The notes under the pieces are model-generated. The model was not told where the DNA came from, searched no databases, and worked only from the letters and a program-made list of their open reading frames with translations. Of a stretch of 64,000 nucleotides of DNA, positions 49,172 through 59,900 are shown in pieces (position 1 is the first letter of the stretch; each line of letters begins with the position of its first letter). Source of the DNA: Panonychus citri (Eukaryota > Arthropoda > Arachnida > Trombidiformes > Tetranychidae); assembly GCF_014898815.1 (NCBI RefSeq), contig NW_026515482.1, positions 3,348,001-3,412,000 of the forward strand. The letters are read 5' to 3'. The translations under genes and the position numbers were made by a program.

Positions 49172-50315
49172 TTATATTTCCAGAAAAAGTCCAGCAACAG
49201 GTTTGTGATCAGATCCATTCGATTTTATTTCGAAAGGTTTCTTACATTCCATATTGTTGGAATGACAAATATAATCAATGCAGAGACCATTTCTGGTTGG
49301 AAGATCCGAATGAGGAAACAAACTGAATGTTAGTAAAATGGCCAACAAACGTCTTTCTTTCTCAGTTGTCTCCTCAACACATTTATTGAAAATGTTGCGT
49401 AAGTTGAAATCGCCCACCAAAATCATACTATCGACTGGATCTTAATGACAATGGGTATTGTCCAATCCACCGAAATAACCCCTTTCTAAGACCGAACACA
49501 GATTGGCGAAAAATGTTCGATCCAAGGCCACTGTATTATGGGATGGCTTATGAACGTTAACAACACCCAAACGGTGACCATTTTTACTGACTCCAATGGT
49601 GTATTGGATGTCACAGCGATCGGTATCGAATTGCCATACTTTCTCGAAATGGTCTTCATCGTAAATTGTCATGAGTTCGGTCATCCAAACTTTTTTGATA
49701 AAGCCAGGCACATCCTGAATCGCATTATCACGTAAAAACACTTTTCCTCTTTTGAGATGTTGGATGCGGGATACACTGAGCTCTTGAAAAGCAGCAACAA
49801 TATGGCATCCCGGTTTGCGGTCATGGACACCAACAATCAATCTAGAAATGTTATCGAAAACTCTGCTACTCACTGTGGTGTTTTGACCTAAAATGAAAAA
49901 GGTCATATTTATCTAGTAAAATAAAATAAAATAGAATTTGTTAAGTTAGAAATATAATAGAACTTTAGTAGAGCTATAACAAGAACACAATGTAAACACT
50001 AGAGATTCTAAAAGAGGTGGTGTATCTAGTATTTCGGCGGTTTTTTTAAATACCTTTTCTAAAACGAATTTTGTTGAAATCTTCACATATCCCAAATTTT
50101 CTAGTAATTTTAGCCGACGGCTTGGATTCTCGACGTAGTCGGGGATCATTTTCGATGGTCCCTATAAGAAAATGTTAAGAAAGAGTTATAATGATTGAAT
50201 GATATAAATGTTTGGAGGAATGAGATGTAGCCAAACCTGATTTGTTGAATTGACCTGAGGTGGCGTTCTCCGTCTCTTAGATCCTTCTTGGTTATAGGCT
50301 GGGACTTTTCGTTTC
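49172..50315 (-). pseudogene. Endonuclease/exonuclease/phosphatase-domain gene, interrupted by a stop
   Basis: Three minus-strand exons can be read. Exon A is 50315-50237, basic and NLS-like (KRKVPAYNQEGSKRRR), with a CAG|GTTTGG donor. Exon B begins at 50161 in matching phase (GPSKMIPDYVENPSRRL). Exon C begins at 49887 after TTTTCATTTTAG. Exon C carries the EEP fold: VAAFQEL (metal-binding Glu), HRLGVVNVHKPSHNT, MILVGDFNLRN (catalytic GDFN), then NGLCIDYI and GSDHKPVAGLF (the His/Asp pair). An in-frame TAA at 49442-49444, just before VGDFN, truncates it, and no good donor ends exon B. The catalytic residues survive, suggesting recent inactivation or a sequence error. Proteins of this fold include LINE endonucleases and AP endonucleases; introns argue for a host gene or a captured one. 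Confidence 0.65.
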
Positions 50316-50329
50316 CTAGAATTGTTTAT

Positions 50330-50932
50330 CTATTAGATTGATTCACTCAAAGTTACGGAACTTCATTTTTGATTTTTGATTTAATTAGTGGTACGATTTT
50401 TTTAATATCTATCTTAAACTAGCGAGAAGATAGTAAGAATTTTATTTTAATTAAAAAAATATTAATAAATCGAACAATTAATTAATTATTGTAAAAAAGT
50501 CGAAAAAAGTCAATTTTCAAAAATAACAAATTTCCAAAAAAAGTAATACTCCCCCCTTTGATTTGCTCGGCAAACTTTTGGACTTTTTCGCTTCGATTGT
50601 CCACTAAATCTTTATTCTATCAATTGTAAAATTTCTAATTACCTTAATCTATTAAAAAGACTTAGGTGATTATAATTAAGCTTTCAGAAAAAAAATCAAC
50701 TGATTAATTGATTTTCTAGGCCCTTCCAAACTCAGAAAAAGTGATTTTTCTCGATTTTTTATGTTAAGTTCGAATTTTCGAAAACTAGTGAATTTAGATC
50801 GAGAATTTCACCCTACATTATCAAACTAGATTCTTGTGAACACAAATTGTACAATATAATTAGAATCAGATGAGTTTTCAAAAAATCATTTAAATTCAAA
50901 CGTCCGTACCTTTGAGTGAATCACCCTAATAG
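50330..50932. mobile_element. 603-bp MITE with 30-bp terminal inverted repeats
   Basis: The left end (50330-50359) and the reverse complement of the right end (50903-50932) match at 27 of 30 positions, sharing the core TGATTCACTCAAAG-(T/G)-TACGGA. No transposase frame lies between, so it is non-autonomous. A TA lies next to the GATTG/GGGTG start of each repeat, which would fit a Tc1/mariner-type TA target, but this is uncertain. It sits 14 bases upstream of the first readable exon of the EEP pseudogene, probably within its intron or promoter. Confidence 0.8.
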
Positions 50933-51089
50933 AAGAAATATACAAAGATGTAGAGTTAAATTAAAGAAAATACCTAATTATTTGCTGTATTAATAATAGC
51001 TAATAGTCCCTTATTGTGGCCTTGGACTTCAAACATCAATGGTAAAGTTTAGAGGCACAATTAAAGCAAATTTGCTTCTGTAACAAGAT

Positions 51090-51266
51090 TTAAATATTAA
51101 TACTAATTAAAAGCCTTCCCCCAACTAATATCTTATTATTTGAACTCCAGAATTCAATAAGCTTCGGACCAAAGAGATCAATAGTTTCTGTCACTCTCGT
51201 CGTGATGATGCCGGTTTGCCGCATGATGATAATGTCCCTTGGGCCATTAACTAAGACCGTTTCGGT
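51090..51266 (-). other. Coding-like open stretch, unknown
   Basis: A 58-codon minus-strand frame with normal protein composition: NGPRDIIIMRQTGIITTRV, then TETIDLFGPKLIEFW. It ends at TAA 51090. It stands out from the AT-rich surroundings by its G+C and balanced amino acids. No start codon opens it, and no confident splice donor leads on to the EEP exons at 50315. It may be an exon, or a remnant of the same broken gene or of a transposon. The family is not recognised. Confidence 0.25.
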
Positions 51267-52177
51267 TAAAGGTCACTTTGAGTCAAAGTTGGTGTTTATT
51301 TCACAACGGTAGACAGTTTTTTAAGAATAAGGTTGATCGGTATAAGAATCGTAACAATATTTACAATTTAAATCATGGAAATCATTAGGATATTATTATA
51401 AGCGGAAATTAGATTGATTGTTGTGTAAATTGTTATTAATAGTAACCGTTATTAATTGTCAAAGGGAAGTAGATTATGTGTTGCTTTTATGTGTTGTTTA
51501 ATGATCAACTGTTTGATTACTAAATTGTTGGAAATTAAAATTGGTTAAATAATTACATGAACAATTTAAATGTTGGTCAGTAATATTTTTGTTAAATTGT
51601 TGAAACCAGTTTGATTCAGGTTAACTGGTCATTACAGTTAAGTAATTACTGGACAAACCTTGATTATCAATGAATGATTTAATTTGGAATCACAATTAAA
51701 AACTGATTATCAAATTTTTGGTAAACTCAAATGATTGATAATCAATTTTAATATTATAAACAAAGTTAATCAACTTGTTATTTATCAATCCAAGTATTAT
51801 ACAATCTGATCAGTTAAAAGTTAAATTGTGAAAAATTAAAAGGGGGCAAGATTAATTTGATTCATTCTAACAATTTATCTTTGATTACTGTTGATACATT
51901 ACAAGCCGATTGCTTATTACATGTTAATCCAGGATTGAAACTGTTAAATGCGATGAAGACAATCAACTAATTGTTGAACATTGATTGTTAAATTGCCTAG
52001 GTTGTTAAACTGGTTAGTTGAACGGGTTATTTAATCATCAATGAAAGTTTATTAACTTTTATTTTCACAATCAAAAAGTTTATCCAAAAATCAAAGGTAA
52101 TCTTGATTCTGATTATTGTTTGATGATAATGAAACTGATGATGATAAGAAAGATGAAGATGATAATTGGGTGTGCCA

Positions 52178-52308
52178 ATGAAAGTAATCATCTCGTTCTG
52201 TGGTGGGTTTATCATCATTATCTTCATCTTCTCATGGCAACAACCTTCGAGGACTCGACGAGTCAATAGGATCTTTGGCCTTGGATTAACTTGTTTGAGT
52301 TTCAACAG
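52178..52308 (+). other. Candidate signal-peptide first exon
   Basis: From ATG 52178 the frame reads MKVIISFCGGFIIIIFIFSW, a signal-peptide or signal-anchor segment. A strongly basic stretch follows (QQPSRTRRVNR), then IFGLGLTCLSFN, up to a CAACAG|GTAGAT donor at 52308. Read without splicing, it stops two bases later, giving 44 codons. Signal peptide plus RxRR-type cleavage site recalls neuropeptide or toxin-like precursors, but no mature peptide family is recognised and no second exon was found. Confidence 0.25.
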
Positions 52309-53093
52309 GTAGATTTGTCATCATCTGAATGAGGATGTAGATGATGAGGATGAGCAAATAAAAAATGATGAAGATAAAAAAGGAAAGGATGAAAAATAAA
52401 GGTTAATGTTTTTTGTACTCAATTCTTGATGATACTCAGAGTTGGACTAATCAAGTTGTTGTTAATTATTATCTTTTGTAAAATCAAGGATAAAAATCAA
52501 ATCAATTCAATTAAATTCAATCAACTAATGGTGGAAAATATTACTTTTTAACAGATTACCCAGAAATCTAGATGTTCATTTGAGATTTGGCGAAAATCAG
52601 TCAATCAGAATTATTATTGGGAAAAAATTGTCGATTTGAAATGATAAGATATTCCAATAGGATATTGACCATCAACTGACAACCGATCGAAAGCAAAGTT
52701 TTGTGTCGAGGTCGAATTTCAATCGTTTTGGACTAAAATCGAAGCGATCAAACGAATCACTTGAAACTTTATTCGATTCATCAACTTTCCCTTTTACTCA
52801 AGTTTCGAAATGGAAAAAGTTTGAAATGATTAATAAGAAGGACTAATTAATTGACATCCAATGATTAACATTAAATTTAACTACTTCTCGAAATTCAATC
52901 AATAGCAGTTAATTGCGTAACTTTATTAGTTCTCATCAATAACTAATAATTAAATTTATCTCTATTTGGATATCATGATGAGTCCAATTAGTGGCGTAAT
53001 CGTGATTATGTTTAGTAACAATTATCTAATTAAAAGTTATATCATATGGATCAAGTCCGATCAAGGGCTTAGGTCATTAATCTGTTGACATTA

Positions 53094-53098
<5 letters not shown>

Positions 53099-53154
<56 letters not shown>
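53099..53154. repeat. (GA)n microsatellite
   Basis: Fifty-six bases of perfect GA repeat in noncoding DNA. Confidence 0.92.
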
Positions 53155-53156
<2 letters not shown>

Positions 53157-56100
53157 CATCATCAAGATGAGGATGAAGATAAGATGATGAGTCAAATGAC
53201 CCTGTCTTCATCTTTATCATCCTTAATCATTAACAATCTGACACTTAAATAAGATGAAAGTTTTTTCGTCAAGCTATCAACAATTAAGAATCAATTTCAT
53301 CTTCATCCTATTATCATCACTCTGATTCTGATCTTATTAACTATCATCATCATTGATTAAGCTCAATGATTAACTTGATGATTAATTGTATGGGATATTT
53401 TTGCCAGTAAATTGGTGAGCAGTTTGTTAATTGTTGTAAAAGTTGATTCACTTTCTGGATGGGCAATTTATCATCAATTCAATGAATAATCAATTACAAT
53501 TTTAACGCTTAATCATTGTTTTTAATGACAATTATTAAATTAATTATAATCAAATAGACCTGGTACCCTGATTGTGCTGTATAATTGTAATTAATTAATT
53601 AACTAGGATGATTTTGTCTTATTGATTATCCTAATTTCATTTACACTTTTAGTTTCTAATTAAATTGTAGTTTTTTTTATCAATATAAATAAAAAAATAA
53701 TTTCTTAATTGTGATCATTTGAAAGTTGATTACGTTTTTATAACTTTTTAGCTCAAGCAATTAACCTGATTGTTTAACTTTCATTAATTCATTTTCATAA
53801 TCGAGACAAAGTTAATGATTTTTATTCAAATATCATTGCGGATAATTATGATTAACCAACAATTTACTAATTTACAATCATAATGATGTTTAACTTTCCA
53901 ATCAATTAATGAAAGTTAACCTTAATTATCAATAGTTACTGATAATTAAAACTATTATATTAATAGTTTTGGTGAAAACTTATTGATTACCATTCAGATA
54001 TTAATAATAATAGTTAATTAATTGTTGATAAATATGAAAAGTTTAACTAATCAATCACACAACTTTTTACACTTAACGTTTTGTTTTTGATTGTGACAAT
54101 TAATTCATTGACTGAATTACTATTTACAACAATCATAAATTGATGAAATGTTTTTTAATTCCAGTAATCATAATGTTCAGTATAAATATAAAGTTATTTA
54201 ACCATTTAAATTGTTGTTAAATTGTTATTATTATGATCATGACTGTGTTTTCATTGACACATTTGTTTAAAGTACAACCGATAACAACAATTAACTAAAT
54301 TGTATTCATAATAATGTTTAAACATTAACAAAATTAACTTTACTCTGTCTGGTTTATATTTGAGTTCATATTCACATCCGGGTTTGACATTAAATCATTT
54401 TAATTCATTATCATCTTAATTGATTAAGGTAAAAGTTTAATCAATGGTTAATTGTTAATCAACTGATCATCATTAGGTATCATTTTTTACAATTCCCTTA
54501 GTTATTTAATCATTAATCGTTTCAATCAAATCAAAGTTGATACTTTTTCGTGGTGATTTTGGTTAATCATTGAGATTAAATTGAACTGAGTTAGATTGGG
54601 AGTAAATTTAATCTTGATTGTAACAAATTGTGTCTCTTAATCATTAGTACATGATTTAGGACAATTGTTGATTTGAAAGATTAATTTTTGATAAAAAAAT
54701 ATAATCATTACTTTTGATTTGATTTGATTTGATTGGGAAAATTTTTCAACTTGAATGATCATTATACTAATTTTTTTTCACAATTGGATTAATTGTCCTT
54801 ACACAATATAAACTAATCTAATCCTAATCAACAACGATCAAACTTAAACTTTCATCAATTAGATTGATTAATTATTTGATTAGGTAATAATTAAAGTGAA
54901 AGTGTAAAAAAAAGTGCAACTGATTGTTAAACGAGACTCTGATTAGCTCTTGATTGAACAATTAACAATTAGATTGATTGAGAGGCTTTTTTTCATCCTT
55001 TGATTGTGAGGGATGTTAATTGTTGTTTTAATATACACATTATGTTGATGGGAATTAAATCAAAAGGATTGATTAGTTAACTAACTGCTTGACCGATTTA
55101 ACCATGATAATCATTTCATATCACTAACGATAAATCATCTTAATCGTAATCACAATTAAAATGATCAACACTTTTTTTCCAGGTACATGAAATCTCATCA
55201 AATTAATGAACATTAAGTTAATCATCAAGGATGATAATCAAATTGTTGTAACTCTCTGAATCTCATTGAGATAATTTGATTCACATAAATCACAATTAAG
55301 TCAAAACAATCAATTCATTTATTATTACAAAAACAAAACAAGAAAACAGATCAACCCAAACAACAAGCAAAAAAAATCTTTAAATCAACTAATCACTAAA
55401 TTGATGTTTATCAAAACAAACCAACAATCATCAATTCATTAACAATCAACAATTTGATTGATCAAACTAATCCATTAATCAAACAGAAATCAATTTAATT
55501 GTGAAAACTAAACAAAATTAACTATTAAACTGAAACCTAAAAGTTCAAGTTAAAAACAATCTAATTGTTTACTCGTAGTAGTTTTTTTTTCATTCACAAT
55601 ATTTACTAATTACCTTTGAAATTAGCCAATCATATGTTTTAATTATGATTTAATTAAGGTCACCCTGTTGGTCAACAATTATGTTACTTATTTGATTACT
55701 ATTCCCGGAAGTTTGTCAACAATTTAAAAGTCAAAATTGTAAGTGGGTGTTGAGAATTGAGTTTATTTTTAACTTTCAACGAAAACGAAATGATTGATTT
55801 ATTTTTATCTTTTTAAATTCATAACAATTTATTATCATTATTATTGAAACGTATATCTTAGCACGTATTTCCGGTTCCTGTAGTAACCAAAAAGCAAGTT
55901 ATCAAACAGGTAAAGTAACAATCAAGATATTGTAATTAACTAATTAAACTGTTTTCCCTTTCAATTGAATCCTGTTGATGATTAGATTTGTTTTTTTTTG
56001 TTTCAGTTAATTGCTAATGAAATATGATTACAACTACGATTTGATATTTTGATTAATTGTGAAAGTAAAGTTTGTCCAAGTTTATTTTTAATTGTTAATG

Positions 56101-59100
56101 GTTAAGGCTCATTGGAATCATTTGGCCAATCAATTAATATTTTTTTTCTTCTCTTGTTAGTTAATCATTTGATTAATAATAATGATAAACACAACCGAAA
56201 CTAATTAACTACAACAATTTAACTGTTATTTTAACATTGAAATATTGTTTCAATTGTTTGTAATTAAAACTTGAAACTATTGATAATTAAAAAAGAGGGC
56301 GAAATTTTTTTGTTTCTTGTTTCAATCAATCAATTAAATCAATTGAATTTGATGAAATTAATGATAATCAGGGCAAGAATTATTATTTTCCCTTTTAATC
56401 ACTTTATCCTCATCCTTAATTTGCATTTAATCAACATCATTATCGTTGAGTGATTAAGTAATTTACCTTTTGCTTGCCATTAACTTATTATCAAAACTTG
56501 AAAAGTTTTATCATTTTTTCACTCAAATTAATATCTAAATTTACATTTATTTAAAATTAGCCTTAGGGTTAATTAAATCATGATTTAGTCCAATAAGGTA
56601 GAGAGGGTTAAAGACCGATTGTCATTTTAATCAACAAAAAAAAATTACTATCAGCAATTAACAAATTGTGCGACAAATTCACATTTAAATTTATCCTCAG
56701 ATTATAAAGGTTAACAGGAAAAACGAAAAATTTTCATGATTAAGTTAATTATCTTCCAATAGTTATAATATAAATTCACCAACAATTAACTGTCTCCATG
56801 TAGTGTAAATTTAGCGATGATTAAGTTATTAATCATTAATTGATAATCTATTGATTTCTTTATTAACATGTACTGATTTTTGTTACTGACGTTTTTGTGA
56901 TTTGGTTAATTGTGATTTCCATTGAAAATTGTATTAAGCAAATTGTGTTGATTTAAATTTTTTACTCTTGCAGTTGAATGATAATTTTAATCTTCCTGTT
57001 TTTATAATCATTTCCCCTTTAAATTGTAGACACAAGAGACAAATTATCATTGTAATCATCATAATCATCAGTATTTAGCATTTAAATTATGATTACAATT
57101 TAGTTACAGTAATAAAGTATTGGATTGATGATAAAAATGACTAAATTAAATCAACGGTTTCCAATAAGCATTTATTTATATTATTGAGGTAACAATTTGA
57201 ATTTGATTGTTGGTATTTAGGTCAACATGGTGGTCAAATCAAGGCTGATAAATAACCAAGATAAATGATCAGTTTTAACAATTTAACTGTAAACTAATTT
57301 ATTGGCCAACAATTAGTTAACTATAATAAACTATCAACAAAAGTGTAACCAAGTTTCAAAAGGTTTTCATTGACTTTATTGGTTTAATTGTTGATTTATT
57401 TATGATTGTGATAATTTGATTGCAAATTATATTTAATCAGTAGCAATTATTAATTCAGTTCCGTTTTTAATCATCATCAAATGCTGTTGATTGTTGTGCT
57501 TTTTGTGGTGACTATTATTTATTTTTTTTTTTGCTTTCTATTCAGTCAATTTGTTTATCTTGATTTTTGATTGTTGTTGTTGTTGCTTGATTGTTAACTG
57601 ACCAGATAGAAATTAAATGAGTCGGAATTTGATAGGTAAGTTAATATTTAGTTAATAATTGTTAATGATGATTAAGGTAATGATAATAATTCCTTTCGAT
57701 TTCAGGTCAAGAGGCTTGAAAATTAAGCTTAACGGGTTTCGTTCATTTCGTTCATTGATATTAACTCATTTTCTTTTAATTACTCTTCGTAATTCAATTA
57801 AAAATTTTACTCAATCACCTTCATGATTTTTATGATAGCTTGACGATTACATTTTTAGTTACTTTTTAATAATAAATTAACTAATTAATTTGACATTGAT
57901 TGGATTCTAATTTGCAAAGGTAAGTAAAAAACTTTATGTGACAAACAAATTGTCACATTAATTAAAAAGTTTACAGACTAAATTAGCAAATTACAGTATA
58001 CTCTTGATATTTCAAGTAATAATTTCTACTTTCCAATCAAATTAAAGCTGACAGATGATAATAATCAGTTAATTGTCAAGAAAGTTTCGAGTTGAAAGTT
58101 GGTTAGAAATAAAAAATTTCGAAGTCACTGCTTCCATCTATCGGGTAAATGGCTGAACTAAAGTTCAGAGCGCGAAATTATTTCAACAATTAAATAGATT
58201 AATTTGGAATGAAAGAAAACAATTAAGTGATCAATGTGAATTCCTAATTAAAAACCAACTTCAAATAACCAATCAAAGTAAAAATCTATCAGGTTTCATG
58301 AGAATAGAATCAATCTTGGCGACAAATGAATCGAAGGCAATTAAAATTGGATATTAATCCAATTCCATAACAATTTGATCCTAATTGTTAACCATTGCTA
58401 TTATTATGATAATCCGATCTTTAAATGGCAATTAAATAGAGATTATCTGTTAAGAAGTAAAAATTAGAAAAACAAATTAGAACTGAATCAAAATCTTGTC
58501 GTTACTGAAAAAATTTCTCTACTGTGATTAACTTTACACCAACAACAATTAATGCGAACAGTAAATCGTCAAAATAATTAATAGGCTAATTGAACTTCGT
58601 CCATGCTCATAGTATTTAATTGTTCAACGATTTGAGATGATTTACTTGAAGTGAATTCTTATTACCCAAATCAGTTAATTAGACATTTTAATTTCACGGT
58701 TAAGTTAATGTAACTAATGAAAATGTGATTATTTCTCTTACAATTGATGATTAATCTAATTTATCAACTTCTAGAATTAATTGTAACTCATTTGTCAATT
58801 GAATTTCCTTTTCATTGTTTTTACTTTGGTGAGAAAATTTGTCCGACATGGTTAGAGCCTTGATAGTAACTCGAGGACACATCGAACCGTTAATAGCAAA
58901 TTCTAATTGAGAACAATTAAATCTTGTCTAATTTGCAACCTTTTCAACGGAAGAGTGAGACTATAACTCACTTCGATGGACGATCATTAATGACATTTCC
59001 TTACTATCGTTAATTGTTTCAGTTTAAAAGTTAATTTGTTACAATTTCATTCTCAAATCACTTGAGATTAGATAATTGTTAATTCAATGGAAAAGTATAA

Positions 59101-59534
59101 GAGGCGAAAGGGGAAGAATGAAGAAAAAAAAATCTAAAGGATAACAATCAATTTTCGAGGGCAAGAAAAACAAAAGAAACAAACTAATTAGCACAATCTA
59201 ATCGATATATTGTTGATTGTTATTATCCCAGAGAGAAAAGAAAAAGAAAAATGATTTTAATCAATTGATTGATTTCAACTATTTTTCTATTAACATGTTA
59301 TTGGTTTTTTTTTCTCATCAATTTATTGACCATAGGTATTAATTATTATAATAATACTAATTATCAATTATCAATGTTTCTCTTATTAATTACATGTTAA
59401 ATTACATGTACATAAACATCTTATGCATATTAATATTTATATTATTTATATATTTATATATATTTGTGTATATAAACTTTTTCTTTGCCTTTTGCTTGAT
59501 TTAGATATTATTGAGAAGTGATTATCATCACCAA

Positions 59535-59865
59535 TTATTTTTTGGGTTGTAGGGCATCAACGAGTATCCAAGTGTAAAGTTTCTGATAGATGGTATCAAG
59601 TTTTTTGTATTTAAGGCTACTCAATCCATCGGTTCTGAATCGTCGTTTAGCTGAGTATAGTTTTTTGTATCTATATGAAGGAGAAGAAGAAAATAGATTA
59701 GTAACAATTGAAGATAAAAAATGAGATTAAATGGATGAGATTAGGGAGGAAAAGAGAAGAGGCCAATGTTTACAACAGATAAGATAACGTGTGATAAGTA
59801 GATAGAGTGAGAGAGTAAATGAAATGATAACGATAATCGGGGAGATAAAAAAACGAGATGAAATT

Positions 59866-59900
<35 letters not shown>

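Larger units (their letters stand above)
49144..51019. repeat. 20-bp direct repeats bracketing a 1.84-kb segment
   Basis: CTAATAGTCCC-(G/T)TATTGTGG occurs at 49144-49163 and 51000-51019 in the same orientation with one mismatch. The bracketed segment holds the EEP pseudogene, whose stop codon lies 9 bases inside the left copy, and a MITE. This could be a target-site duplication of a retrotransposed segment, or the terminal repeats of an unrecognised element. No poly(A) is visible at either edge. Confidence 0.6.
51267..59534. other. Long AT-rich spacer, no recognised gene
   Basis: AT-rich unique sequence rich in TTAATTG/CAATTAA words, with one long GA tract (53099-53154). It includes a candidate first exon at 52178-52308 (listed separately). 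A CCATCTATCGG motif lies at 58134-58144. Nothing else protein-like was seen on either strand. Confidence 0.45.
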
